From: an uncultured Acidimicrobiia bacterium
GTDB taxonomy: Bacteria; Actinomycetota; Acidimicrobiia; IMCC26256; CALEDW01
Assembly (NCBI GenBank): GCA_937949585.1
Contig: CALEDW010000297.1
Coordinates: forward strand, 1 to 20,931
Direction of reading: 5' to 3'
Length of the DNA: 20,931 bases
Part shown: positions 6,637 to 15,090 of the stretch, piece after piece
How positions within the stretch are numbered: position 1 is the stretch's first letter
Layout of the letters: each line of letters opens with the position of its first letter
Made by a program: the position numbers and the translations under genes
The notes under the pieces: generated by a model
What the model saw: only the letters and a program-made list of their open reading frames with translations
What the model was told of the DNA's origin: nothing
Database searches by the model: none

Positions 6637-8247
6637 ATGACGACCCGAACGGCCCCCCGCCGGCTGCGTCCGCTGCTGGTCGGCGTGACCGCCCTGGCCG
6701 TCGTCACATCCGTCACCGCCGGGGCCGGGGCCGCCGAGCAACGACGGGAACGGGCCTCGGATCGGTCCGCCCTGCGTCCGGGCGCCGACGGGATCGTGCG
6801 CCGTCCCCTCACCCCACCGCCGGCCCGTCCGGGAGCGAAGGTGCTGCGGTTCCGCCACGGGCCCATCGAGGTGAAGCCGGGGCAGAACAACATCGAGTTC
6901 ACCCCGCCCCGGGTCGAGAAGCCACCGGTCGACGGGTGGGTCCTGGGCATCACCCCCGACCTGAAGCTGCGGTCCGGCCGGGTGCCCCGGGTGGACGTGC
7001 TGCACCTGCACCACGGCGTCTGGCTCAACATGAGTCGGCGCGACCCGACGGTGCCCGGGTTCCCGGAGCGGTTCTTCGCCGCCGGGGAGGAGAAGACCAT
7101 CATGCGCCTCCCCGCCGGCTACGGCTACCGGTACCGGACGTCCGACCGCTGGGTCATCAACTACATGCTGCACAACCTCACCGCGACGCCGTTCGAGGTG
7201 TACCTCACCTACGACGTCGAGTTCCTTCCCGCCACCGTCCCCGCGGCGCGCCGGATCACCGAGGCCCGCCCGATCTGGATGGACGTCGAGAACGGCAAGA
7301 TCTACCCCGTGTTCGACGTCCTGCGGGGCACCGGGCGCGACGGGCGGATCACCTACCCCGACGACTGGACCGACCCGTACCCGCAGGAGCCGGCCAACAC
7401 CTGGACCGTCGACCGCGACGGGGTACTGATCGCCACCGCCGGTCATCTGCACCCGGGTGGACTGCACACCGAGCTGTGGCTGCGCCGGGAGGGGGCGGCC
7501 CCGACGAAGGCCGCCGCCGGGGCCGCCCACCCCGACGGGCGCATCCGGCTCTTTAGGTCCCGGGCCCGCTACTACGAGCCGGCGGGCCCGGTGTCGTGGG
7601 ACCTGTCGATGACCGCCACCCGGACCGACTGGCGGGTCGGGGTTCGGCGCGGCGACGTGCTGTCCACGACGGTCACCTACGAAACGCGCCGGGCGTCCTG
7701 GTACGAGTCGATGGGGATCATGGTGCTGTGGATGGCCGACGGCACCGGCCCCGATCCGTATCGCCGGCGCGTGGATGAACCGGGCAGGGTGACGCACGGC
7801 CCGCTCCCGGAGAACCGCAACCACGGAGGTGCGCGCACGGACACGCCCGACCCGCGCACGCTGCCCGACGGTCCTGCGGTGTCCGTGGTCGACTCGGTGG
7901 AGTTCGCCTACGTGCCCGGCGGCTTCGACCTCGGGGCGCCCCTGGCCCCGCCGGTGGTGCGTCAGGGAGACTCGCTGCGGTTCGTGAACCGCGACGCCCC
8001 GCTCGACAACGGGATCTGGCACACGATCACCTCGTGCCGGGCGCCGTGCAACCGTTCCACCGGCGTCGCCTACCCGCTGGCCGACGGGCCGGTGGCCTTC
8101 GATTCCGGGGAGCTGGGCATCGCCGGGCCGCCGACGGCCGGGCGGGTCACCTGGGAGACCCCCAAGGACCTGCCGCCGGGGACCTACACGTTCTTCTGCC
8201 GGATCCACCCCTCCATGCGGGGTGCGTTCCGGGTCGTCCCCCGGTGA
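6637..8247 (+). CDS. Secreted copper protein: PHM/DBH-like (SURNod19-like) dicopper domain fused to a C-terminal cupredoxin
   Basis: 536 residues with a Sec-type signal peptide (basic RRLRP, hydrophobic LLVGVTALAVV, likely cleavage near AGAGAA at about 29-33). Residues about 65-370 show the ligand order of type II copper monooxygenases. HLHHG gives H125 and H126, and LHN gives H179 (together like CuH of PHM). GHLH gives H270 and H272, and ESMGIM gives M359 (together like CuM). The plant/bacterial SURNod19 family has the same order. Residues about 415-536 are a blue-copper domain with H462 (WHTITSC), C521, H524 and M527 (CRIHPSM). The fusion would place an electron-transfer copper beside a catalytic dicopper site, outside the membrane. 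The function is inferred from motifs; PHM identity at sequence level is remote. It is probably in one operon with the diiron gene. The ATG at 6637 has only a weak upstream CGGG. Confidence 0.75.
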   Translation: MTTRTAPRRLRPLLVGVTALAVVTSVTAGAGAAEQRRERASDRSALRPGADGIVRRPLTPPPARPGAKVLRFRHGPIEVKPGQNNIEFTPPRVEKPPVDGWVLGITPDLKLRSGRVPRVDVLHLHHGVWLNMSRRDPTVPGFPERFFAAGEEKTIMRLPAGYGYRYRTSDRWVINYMLHNLTATPFEVYLTYDVEFLPATVPAARRITEARPIWMDVENGKIYPVFDVLRGTGRDGRITYPDDWTDPYPQEPANTWTVDRDGVLIATAGHLHPGGLHTELWLRREGAAPTKAAAGAAHPDGRIRLFRSRARYYEPAGPVSWDLSMTATRTDWRVGVRRGDVLSTTVTYETRRASWYESMGIMVLWMADGTGPDPYRRRVDEPGRVTHGPLPENRNHGGARTDTPDPRTLPDGPAVSVVDSVEFAYVPGGFDLGAPLAPPVVRQGDSLRFVNRDAPLDNGIWHTITSCRAPCNRSTGVAYPLADGPVAFDSGELGIAGPPTAGRVTWETPKDLPPGTYTFFCRIHPSMRGAFRVVPR

Positions 8248-8265
8248 GCCGGCCCCGCCGGCTCA
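8245..8265. terminator. Perfect stem-loop shared by two convergent stop codons
   Basis: TGAGCCGGC (8245-8253) and GCCGGCTCA (8257-8265) form a perfect 9-bp stem with a CCC loop. The first three bases are the stop of the copper protein gene; the last three are the stop of the opposite-strand gene. There is no T tract, but a GC-rich hairpin between convergent genes may slow both polymerases or protect both 3' ends. Confidence 0.55.
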
Positions 8266-9195
8266 GGCCCCGCCGGGCGGCACGGGGGGCAGCGGCCGGT
8301 TCCACTCGCACCAGCCCACCCCGGCGCCCCCGGCAGGATCGCTGAACCGGCACAGCGATCGGGCGAACGCACTGGTGCGCCCGTCGTCGGCGACGAGGAG
8401 CAGCGGGGCGTGCGCCAGCGCCTCGGCCCGCAGGTCCAGTCCGTCGATGCGGTGCTCCGAGCGGGGCACGAGGCCCGTGTCGTCGACCTGCGGCGCGGCG
8501 TCCACCTCCTCGGTCGGCTCGAGTCGTCCGTCGGACCCGAGCACGTAGCCGGTGGCGAACAGCAGCGCGTCGGGGAGCAGGGAGCGGGCGGCGTGGAAGG
8601 CCCGCCCGTCGTCGAGTCGGCCCGACGTCCAGCTCCAGGGGAACATCCACCAGTCGCGCCACCCCCAGGAGTGGTCGCGCTGACCGGGCCCGTCGACGGG
8701 GATCTCCCGCCCGGCCACGGTGACGGTGCCGCCCACCGTGCAGCTCAGCTCGTAGCGGGTCGTCATCGAGTACGGGAACGGAGGTCCCGCCGCGTGCCAG
8801 GTGAGGTCGAGGCGGACCGGGACCGGTTCACCGGCGTCGCCGTGCAGCGGACCGGACGGGCGGGTGTGGCGGACCCCCTCCGAGTCGGCCCGCACCCGGA
8901 ACTCGGCGAAGCCGGCCCCGGGCACCAGCTCGACGTCGGGCAAGGCCAGCCCCTCGGCCGGGACGGGCAGCGAGTGGTCCATCACGATCACCGGTCCCCG
9001 CCCGGCCTCGACGACCGCCACCCACCACCACGCCACCCCCAGGTTGGGGTAGAAGCCGAGACGGACGTACCCGCCATGGCTCCCGTCGGGGGCGCACCAG
9101 TCGAGATACCACGACTCGCCCCAGAGCTCCTCGGGCCCCGGCGGGTGGCGGCCCTCGTCGGTCGCGGTCAGCTCCCAGGCGCTCACGGCGGCCAT
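8263..9195 (-). CDS. CrtC/AttH-like lipocalin-fold protein (DUF7064/DUF7065 type)
   Basis: 310 residues without signal peptide or membrane segment, rich in Trp (GESWYLDW, GVAWWWVAVV). The motif GQRDHSWGWRDWW (about 171-183) is characteristic of the double-lipocalin hydroxyneurosporene-dehydratase/AttH-like group, which includes many actinobacterial proteins of unknown role near lipid, steroid and terpenoid genes. His174 and the following Trp/Arg are the likely functional residues by analogy; no reaction can be assigned. The start is the ATG at 9195, with a GTG at 9186 as an alternative; neither has a clear ribosome-binding site. The gene converges on the copper protein (17 bases between stops) and is divergent from the hydrolase lipoprotein. 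Confidence 0.7.
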   Translation of the reverse strand: MAAVSAWELTATDEGRHPPGPEELWGESWYLDWCAPDGSHGGYVRLGFYPNLGVAWWWVAVVEAGRGPVIVMDHSLPVPAEGLALPDVELVPGAGFAEFRVRADSEGVRHTRPSGPLHGDAGEPVPVRLDLTWHAAGPPFPYSMTTRYELSCTVGGTVTVAGREIPVDGPGQRDHSWGWRDWWMFPWSWTSGRLDDGRAFHAARSLLPDALLFATGYVLGSDGRLEPTEEVDAAPQVDDTGLVPRSEHRIDGLDLRAEALAHAPLLLVADDGRTSAFARSLCRFSDPAGGAGVGWCEWNRPLPPVPPGGA

Positions 9196-9284
9196 GCGTA
9201 GCAGACGGCGGGGCGCCCGGTCGCCTCACGTCCCGCTCATCTGCGGCTCACGTTCCCTTCACCGGCGGGTGGGAGGATCGCGGG

Positions 9285-10256
9285 GTGCGTCACACGGCGA
9301 TCAGACGCCGGCCCGCCGCCCGCGGCGCCGCGGTGGCACTGGCCTGGCTGCTCGCCACGGCCGGCTGCGGCGGCGGTGGCGGCGGCGGCCGGGCAGCAGG
9401 CCCCGGCGCCGTCGACCGCCCGGCGACCGGCGCGCCGCGCCCGGTGCCGGGAACGTGCCCGGGCCGTGGTGCCCGCGACGTCGCCTACACCGCCGACGAG
9501 CACCCCCTCCGGCGCCTCGACGTGTACCCACCCACCCGGGGCTGCCCGGCCCCGGTGGTGGTCTGGGTGCACGGCGGCGGTTGGATGGTCGGCGACAAGG
9601 CCAACCTGGGGGACAAGCGCCGGTGGTTCCCGGACCGGGGTTACGTGCTGGTGAGCGTGAACTACCGGCTCACCGACCCCGGGGCCGCCGAGCCGATCCG
9701 CTGGCCCACCCACAACGAGGACGTCGCCGCCGCGCTGGCCTGGGTCCACCGGCAGATCTCCCGGCACGGGGGGGATCCGCAGCGCGTCGCCCTGGTGGGC
9801 CACTCGGCCGGGGCGGGGATCGCCGCTGCGGTGGCGGTCGACCCCCGCCTGCTCGGTGCGCACGGCCTGGGGCCGGAAGCGCTGGACTGCGTCGCGCCGC
9901 TCGACACCGAGGGTTTCGACGTCGCCGCCGCCGCCCGCCGCCCGGGTCGGTTGGGCGCCCTCTACCGGGTGGTGTTCGGCACCGATCCCGACGCCTGGCG
10001 GGAGGCGTCACCCATCACCCACGTGCGGGCGGGCACGGGGATCCCCGACACCTTCCTGGTCCGCCGGGGCGGACCACCCCGAACAGGGCAGGTCGACCGT
10101 TACGCCGCCGCACTGCGGGCCGCGGGGGTGGCGGTGACGGTGCTCGACCTGCCCCACTTCAGCCACGCCGACGTCAACCGTCGCATCGGCGAGCCCGGGG
10201 AGGCCGAGCTCACGCCCGCGCTGAATCGGTTCCTGCGCTCCTGCCTCACTCGCTGA
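9285..10256 (+). CDS. Alpha/beta-hydrolase lipoprotein (BD-FAE/HSL-like esterase)
   Basis: 323 residues. The signal ends in WLLATAGC (lipid Cys28) and is followed by an unbroken run of seven glycines, a flexible tether. The hydrolase domain has the oxyanion motif HGGGW (96-100), NYRLTDPG, and the nucleophile elbow GHSAGA with Ser174. A His lies in PHFSHADVN near the C-terminus. The acidic member of the triad is not obvious: the usual GxxD segment reads TFLVRRGGPPRTGQVD. The family cleaves carboxyl esters of small molecules or cell-wall carbohydrates; the substrate is unknown. The GTG at 9285 is well supported by GGAGG at 9272-9276. It is convergent with livF, only 6 bases between stops. Confidence 0.85.
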   Translation: MRHTAIRRRPAARGAAVALAWLLATAGCGGGGGGGRAAGPGAVDRPATGAPRPVPGTCPGRGARDVAYTADEHPLRRLDVYPPTRGCPAPVVVWVHGGGWMVGDKANLGDKRRWFPDRGYVLVSVNYRLTDPGAAEPIRWPTHNEDVAAALAWVHRQISRHGGDPQRVALVGHSAGAGIAAAVAVDPRLLGAHGLGPEALDCVAPLDTEGFDVAAAARRPGRLGALYRVVFGTDPDAWREASPITHVRAGTGIPDTFLVRRGGPPRTGQVDRYAAALRAAGVAVTVLDLPHFSHADVNRRIGEPGEAELTPALNRFLRSCLTR

Positions 10257-10262
10257 GGCCGC

Positions 10263-11003
10263 TCATGGACCGGCCGGCGAGGCGGCCCCCTCACCGAAGT
10301 ACCCGGCCGCCACCTGTTCGGTCGCCTCCGCAGCGGGTCCCGACCAGGCCACCCGTCCCCGCTGCAGCACGACCGCGTCGTCGGCGAAGTCGAGGGCCCG
10401 CTCCACGTACTGCTCGATCAGCAGCACGGTCACCCCTTCGTCCCGAGCCGACCGCAACGCCGCGAACACCTCGTCCACCAACCGGGGGGCCAGTCCCAAC
10501 GACGGTTCGTCGGCCACGAGCAGACGGGGTGGGGCGACCAGCACCCGGGCCAGTGCGAGCATCTGCTGTTCCCCCCCCGACAACCGCCCGGCCGGCAGGC
10601 GTCGTCGGTGGGCCAGGACCGGGAACCGGGCGAAGGCCTCCTCGAGCACCCGGCGACGGGCGGAGGACGGAACCGACCGGCGCAGCAGCACCTTCAGGTT
10701 GTCGACGACCGACAGGTGCGGGAAGATGCCCCGACCTTCGGGCAGGTAGGCCACCCCGACCCGCTGACGACGGTGCGACGGCCAACCGGTGACGTCGGTC
10801 CCGTCGATGAGGACCCGGCCCGACGCCGGCGCCACGACACCGGCGACGACGGCGGCCAGCGAGCTCTTCCCCGCACCGTTGGCACCCAGCACGCACAGAC
10901 TGCGGCCGGCCTCCAACCGCAACGACACGTCACGCAAGGCCCGAACCTCACCGTAGGCGACGCTCACGGCCCGGACCTCGAGGCGGGCCGGCGCGTCGTT
11001 CAC
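10263..11003 (-). CDS. livF: Branched-chain-amino-acid-type ABC transporter, second ATPase (LivF-like)
   Basis: 246 residues, with Walker A GANGAGKS (about 40-47), Q-loop region VGVAYLPEGRGIFPHLSV, signature LSGGEQQMLALAR, Walker B LLVADEPSLGLAP and the H-loop region replaced by LLIEQYVERAL, as is normal for LivF. The PEGRxIFPxLSVxDNL stretch separates LivF from LivG. It is cytoplasmic and pairs with the LivG-like ATPase under the fused permease. Its GTG overlaps the livG stop as GTGA (11000-11003), and GGGGGTGG stands just upstream. It is the last gene of the transporter operon. Confidence 0.9.
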   Translation of the reverse strand: MNDAPARLEVRAVSVAYGEVRALRDVSLRLEAGRSLCVLGANGAGKSSLAAVVAGVVAPASGRVLIDGTDVTGWPSHRRQRVGVAYLPEGRGIFPHLSVVDNLKVLLRRSVPSSARRRVLEEAFARFPVLAHRRRLPAGRLSGGEQQMLALARVLVAPPRLLVADEPSLGLAPRLVDEVFAALRSARDEGVTVLLIEQYVERALDFADDAVVLQRGRVAWSGPAAEATEQVAAGYFGEGAASPAGP

Positions 11004-11770
11004 GTCGCCACCCCCAGGTAGGCGGCTTGCACCGCCGGGTCGCCCCGAACCTCGACCGGCGTACCGTCGGCGATCACCACGCCGAAGTCGAGCACCGTGA
11101 CCAGGTCGGCCAGCTCGAGCACCGTCTCCACGTCGTGCTCCACGATGCAGGCGGCCAGGCCCTGCTCGTCGCGCAGGCGGCCGAACACCGCCGCGAGTCG
11201 TCGGGTCTCCTCCGCCGACAGGCCGGAGAACGGCTCGTCGGCGAGCAGGACCACCGGATCGGTGGCGACCGCCCGGGCCACCTCCACCACCCGGCCCGTG
11301 CCCAGCGGGAGGTGGGTGGCGGGCTGATCGGCGACGCCGCCGAGCTCGAAGAGCTCGAGGAGCTCGTCCACCCGGGCCCGTTCGTCCCGCGAGGCACGGG
11401 CGGTGAGCCCGGCCAGGTCGGCGAACAGTCGCATCCGACCGCGGCGCATCCGCCAGGCCAGGGAGAGGTGCTCGCGGACGGTGAGGTGCTCGAAGAGCTC
11501 GAGGCGTTGGAAGGTGCGGGCCAGCCCGGCCCGACTGCGGCGGGCCGGTGGGAGACCGGTGACGTCGCGTCCCGCAAGGTGCACCCGGCCCTGCTGCGGC
11601 CGCAGCAAGCCGGAGATCACGCCGAACAGGGTGGTCTTGCCCGCACCGTTCGGTCCCAGCAGCCCGACGATCCGCCTGGGGGGGACGGTGAGGTGCACCC
11701 CGTCCAACGCCCGGACCCCGCCGAAACGGACGTGCACGTCGTGCACGGCGAGCACCGGCGTGCCGGTCAC
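11000..11770 (-). CDS. livG: Branched-chain-amino-acid-type ABC transporter, first ATPase (LivG-like)
   Basis: 256 residues: HVRFGGVRALDGV, Walker A GPNGAGKT (about 39-46), FQRLELFEHLTVREHL after the Q-loop, Walker B VVLLADEPFSGLS and IVEHDVETVLELAD with the switch histidine. The signature reads LPLGTGRVVEVARA instead of the common LSYGQQR, so the ABC signature is degenerate, a variation seen in some LivG-like proteins. The GTG at 11770 overlaps the permease stop as GTGA (11767-11770). Confidence 0.9.
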   Translation of the reverse strand: MTGTPVLAVHDVHVRFGGVRALDGVHLTVPPRRIVGLLGPNGAGKTTLFGVISGLLRPQQGRVHLAGRDVTGLPPARRSRAGLARTFQRLELFEHLTVREHLSLAWRMRRGRMRLFADLAGLTARASRDERARVDELLELFELGGVADQPATHLPLGTGRVVEVARAVATDPVVLLADEPFSGLSAEETRRLAAVFGRLRDEQGLAACIVEHDVETVLELADLVTVLDFGVVIADGTPVEVRGDPAVQAAYLGVAT

Positions 11771-13722
11771 GACACCCCCGCCACCGCCGGGCGGCGGGCC
11801 CGCGCCGCACGCCGTTCCCGCCGTCGTTCGGCCACCTGGACGAGCACACCCCGAGGTTCGCGGGCCAAGGCGATGGCCCCGAGACCGAACAGGACCGTCG
11901 GGACCTCGAGCCACCCCCCGGAGAGGTGCTCCGAGAACAGCTGGGGCAGCACGGCCAGCGCCAGCCCGGCGGCGAGCGCCCCGCCCACCGACCGCACCCC
12001 CCAGGTCACCACGACCGCCAGCCACACGGCCCCGAGCAGCGCGTTGAACGCCTGGGCGGGTTGGGCGATACGGGCGTAGGTCACGTAGAACCCCCCACCC
12101 AGGGCGGCGATGAACGCCGACACGCCGAAGGCGGCGAGCTTGGCCCGCACGATGCCGACCCCGACCGTGGCGGCGGCGGCCTCACTGGAACGCAGCGCGT
12201 CGAGCGCCATCCCGGTGGTGGAGCGCTGCAGGTTGAGCACCAGGAGTGCCACCACCAAGAACGCGACCACCAGCAAGTAGTAGAAGGCCCGGTCGTCGCC
12301 GAAGTTCACCGGGCCGAGCACCGGCCGCGGGACCCGGACCCCGGAGTCGAAGTTGTTGATCCGCTCCAGCTGGAAGAACAGGTTCTGCACCAGCTCGGCG
12401 AAGGCCAGGGTGGCCAGGGCCAGATACAGGTCGCCGAGCCGGAGGCTGGGCAACGCGGCCAGGAGCCCCACCGGCACCACCACCAGCGCGGCGACGACGA
12501 TCGACGGCAGGACCGGCCATCCCCAGGCGGTGGCGAGCTGCGCGGTGAGCGCCCCGCCGATCCCGGCGAAGGTGATCTGACAGAGCGAGATCATGCCTCC
12601 CTGGCCGGTGAGCACCACGTAGGAGAGCATCGCGACGGCCAGGGCCAGGCCCTTGGCCACCACCGCCTGCCACCGCCCCGAGAGGACCTCGGGCAGCACC
12701 AGGACCACCGCCACCCCCACCAGCAACGGCAGCGCTCGGCGCCGGCGGCTTCCCGGGCCCACCGCCTCCTCCGACGAGACGGTCGTACTCGGGCGCAGCG
12801 CGCGGGTGTCGGTCGTGAACCGCTCCCGTTGCAGACCCCGGTAGGCGACCAGGAACACCAGCATGAGCAGGAACGGGATGGAGGGCACCAGCCCGCGCTG
12901 CAGCACGCTGTTCTCCCCGAACACCGAGACCAGGACGCGCTCGAAGGGACTGGACTGGGCGAGGTTCTGGGCCAGTCCGATGAGCAGCGAACCGGCCACG
13001 CCCGCCACCAGGCTGTGCATCCGGGCGATCACCACCGCCGCGAAGGCCCCCAGGAGCAGGAACGTGAACTGCGTCTCCTGGTACCCCCGCAACGGGGCGA
13101 GCAGCACCCCCGACGCGCCGGCCAGGGCCGTGCCGATCATCCAGGTCGCCGCCCCGACGAGGCGGGTGTCGATGCCGGCCACCCCGGCCATGACCGGGGC
13201 GTCGACCGTCGCCCGCACCGCGAGGCCGAACGGTGTGGCCCGCATCATGACCACCAGGCCCAGGGCGATCGCCACCGTGGCCCCCAGCACGATGAGCTGA
13301 TCCGAGTCGACCACCACCCCGAGGGGCCGGTAGACGTGCGGGGGCTGGGGCCCCAACCCGGTCCGGTCGTAGATCTCCTCGTGCCCGTAGAGGATCCGGG
13401 CCACCGGGGGCACCGCCACCCACAACCCGATCGTCGACACCAGCCGGACGTGGGGCGGCGCGTGGGTGAGGTGGCGGAACAGCACCGCCCACAGGGCCAG
13501 CCCGATCAGCGGGGCGAGCAGACCCACCACCACCAGGGCCGCCGGGACGGCCGGCCAGCCGTGCTCGACGACGAGCTCCCGGAAGGTGAGCGCACAGAAG
13601 AACGCCAGCGCACCCTGGGCGAAGTTGAACACCCGGGAGGAGGTGTAGGTGAGGATGAGCCCCAGCGCGGCGAGCGCGTAGACGCTGCCCACGACGAGCC
13701 CGCCGACGAGGTACGGGGTCAT
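11767..13722 (-). CDS. Fused LivH-LivM permease of a branched-chain-amino-acid-type ABC transporter
   Basis: 651 residues, about twice the usual length of one permease. The N-terminal half (about 1-305) is LivH-like: GLVVGSVYALAALGLILTY, RVFNFAQGALAF, then AVRATVDAPVMAGVAGIDT, the EAA-like cytoplasmic coupling loop. A polar linker (about 308-340, STTVSSEEAVGPGSRRRR) joins it to a LivM-like half (about 341-640): YVVLTGQGGMISLCQITFAG, LRLGDLYLALATLAFAEL and ALDALRSSEAAAATVGVG, the second coupling loop. Each half keeps its own loop for an ATPase. The ATG at 13722 is preceded by GAGG. It lies 45 bases downstream of the binding-protein stop and overlaps livG by 4 bases. Substrates of this importer class range from amino acids to amides, urea and aromatic acids. 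Confidence 0.9.
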   Translation of the reverse strand: MTPYLVGGLVVGSVYALAALGLILTYTSSRVFNFAQGALAFFCALTFRELVVEHGWPAVPAALVVVGLLAPLIGLALWAVLFRHLTHAPPHVRLVSTIGLWVAVPPVARILYGHEEIYDRTGLGPQPPHVYRPLGVVVDSDQLIVLGATVAIALGLVVMMRATPFGLAVRATVDAPVMAGVAGIDTRLVGAATWMIGTALAGASGVLLAPLRGYQETQFTFLLLGAFAAVVIARMHSLVAGVAGSLLIGLAQNLAQSSPFERVLVSVFGENSVLQRGLVPSIPFLLMLVFLVAYRGLQRERFTTDTRALRPSTTVSSEEAVGPGSRRRRALPLLVGVAVVLVLPEVLSGRWQAVVAKGLALAVAMLSYVVLTGQGGMISLCQITFAGIGGALTAQLATAWGWPVLPSIVVAALVVVPVGLLAALPSLRLGDLYLALATLAFAELVQNLFFQLERINNFDSGVRVPRPVLGPVNFGDDRAFYYLLVVAFLVVALLVLNLQRSTTGMALDALRSSEAAAATVGVGIVRAKLAAFGVSAFIAALGGGFYVTYARIAQPAQAFNALLGAVWLAVVVTWGVRSVGGALAAGLALAVLPQLFSEHLSGGWLEVPTVLFGLGAIALAREPRGVLVQVAERRRERRAARARRPAVAGVS

Positions 13723-13767
13723 CGCCTCACGTGCTCGACATCACCCCCGGCCCGGCCCCGTGGCGGC

Positions 13768-15057
13768 TCACGTACCGACCCGGATACGGGTGCCGCAGAG
13801 CTCCTTCCCGTCGAACAGCGGCCGGAACGCTCCGTCCTCGACCTTCACGTAGTAGAGGCACTGGAACTCACGGCCGAACTCGGACCGCCAGTCGACCGGG
13901 TCGAAGGCACCACCGGCCGTCCAGTCGTCGACCAGTCGGAGGTTGGCGATGAAGGCCTTCCGGGTCGGACAACCCAGACCGGCTTCCTTGAGCCCGGCCA
14001 CGAAGGTCTCCGCCGACAGCCAGCCCACGTAGGTGGGCTGGTTGCGGGCCGCCTCCGGCGGCGCCCACCGGTCGAACTCCTTGAAGGCGGGCGGGTTCAG
14101 CTCGAAGGGCTTGAACTCCAGGCCGAACACCGCGCCTTCCACGCCTGGGATCGACAGCACCCGGGGGTCGTAGCCCCCGGGGAAGATGATCACCTTCAGG
14201 TCGACACCGGCCTTGGCGAGCTGGTCGGAGAGCGACGTGTTCTGCAGGAAGTCCATCCCGGTGATCAGCGAGTCGGCTCCCGACTCCTTGATCCGCTGCA
14301 CGACGGCGGTGAAGTCGCGCTGGTCGGAGGGGATGTCGGTGGTGGTGTACACGACCTCGACTTGACCGCCTTTGCGGATCGCGGCCGCGACCTGCCGGAC
14401 GAACGTGGCGCTCGACTGGTTGCCCCCGCCGACCAGGGCCACCTTCGTCCCGCCCAGGCGGCGGACCACGTCGCCGTTGCGGGTGGTGTAGAAGGCCGGG
14501 TCGCGGTCCTTGGTGAGCCGGAAGCTGAACATGTTCGGGTAGCGGCTCCACACGGTGCGCCCCACGTGCCAGCCGGTGACCGGGATGCCCCGGTCGTGCA
14601 GGTAGGGAGCCGACCCGTCGGCCTGGTCGCTCACCTCGATGATCCCGAACACCTTCTCCGACTCGACGAGCTGCCGTGCCACCTCGGTGTTGCGCGCCGC
14701 GTCGCTGGCGTCGTCGACCACGACGAGGGAGATCTTGCGGTCCCCGAGCTCCCCGGTGTCGTTCGCCTTGGCGACCCGGGCGCGGATCCCCGCCTCGGCC
14801 GGCGCGAACGACGTGGCCCGAACCCCGCTCTTGGGAACGATGACCCCGACCTTGATCTCGGTGGCGCTCACCCCGGGCTCGTCGCCGGGGCACGGGTCGG
14901 GTTCGGGTACCCGCTTCAGGTCGGCGAAGACGTCGGCGGACTTCCGACCGCCGGCACCCGATCCCCCACCGTCACCCGACGGCTCGTTGCCGCACGCGGC
15001 GGCAAGGAGGAGACAGACGGCCAACACTGCCCACGACGAGCGGACCACACGCCGCAT
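13768..15057 (-). CDS. Periplasmic-binding lipoprotein of the Liv-type ABC transporter (LivK-like)
   Basis: 429 residues. The N-terminus MRRVVRSSWAVLAVCLLLAA leads to a lipobox with Cys22 and a Ser/Gly-rich tether. The mature part has the type-I periplasmic-binding fold: EIKVGVIVPKSGV, then KVFGIIEVSDQADGSAPYLH, VALVGGGNQSSATFVRQVAA, QRIKESGADSLITGMDF and YVGWLSAETFVAGLKEAG. Ligand identity cannot be read from the sequence. The ATG at 15057 follows GGGGGG at about 6 bases; a further in-frame ATG at 15087 would put nine residues ahead of it and is less likely. First gene of the importer operon, with a complete promoter and operator upstream. Confidence 0.88.
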   Translation of the reverse strand: MRRVVRSSWAVLAVCLLLAAACGNEPSGDGGGSGAGGRKSADVFADLKRVPEPDPCPGDEPGVSATEIKVGVIVPKSGVRATSFAPAEAGIRARVAKANDTGELGDRKISLVVVDDASDAARNTEVARQLVESEKVFGIIEVSDQADGSAPYLHDRGIPVTGWHVGRTVWSRYPNMFSFRLTKDRDPAFYTTRNGDVVRRLGGTKVALVGGGNQSSATFVRQVAAAIRKGGQVEVVYTTTDIPSDQRDFTAVVQRIKESGADSLITGMDFLQNTSLSDQLAKAGVDLKVIIFPGGYDPRVLSIPGVEGAVFGLEFKPFELNPPAFKEFDRWAPPEAARNQPTYVGWLSAETFVAGLKEAGLGCPTRKAFIANLRLVDDWTAGGAFDPVDWRSEFGREFQCLYYVKVEDGAFRPLFDGKELCGTRIRVGT

Positions 15058-15090
15058 GACGCACCCCCCACGCGTCCGAAGGTTCACCCA

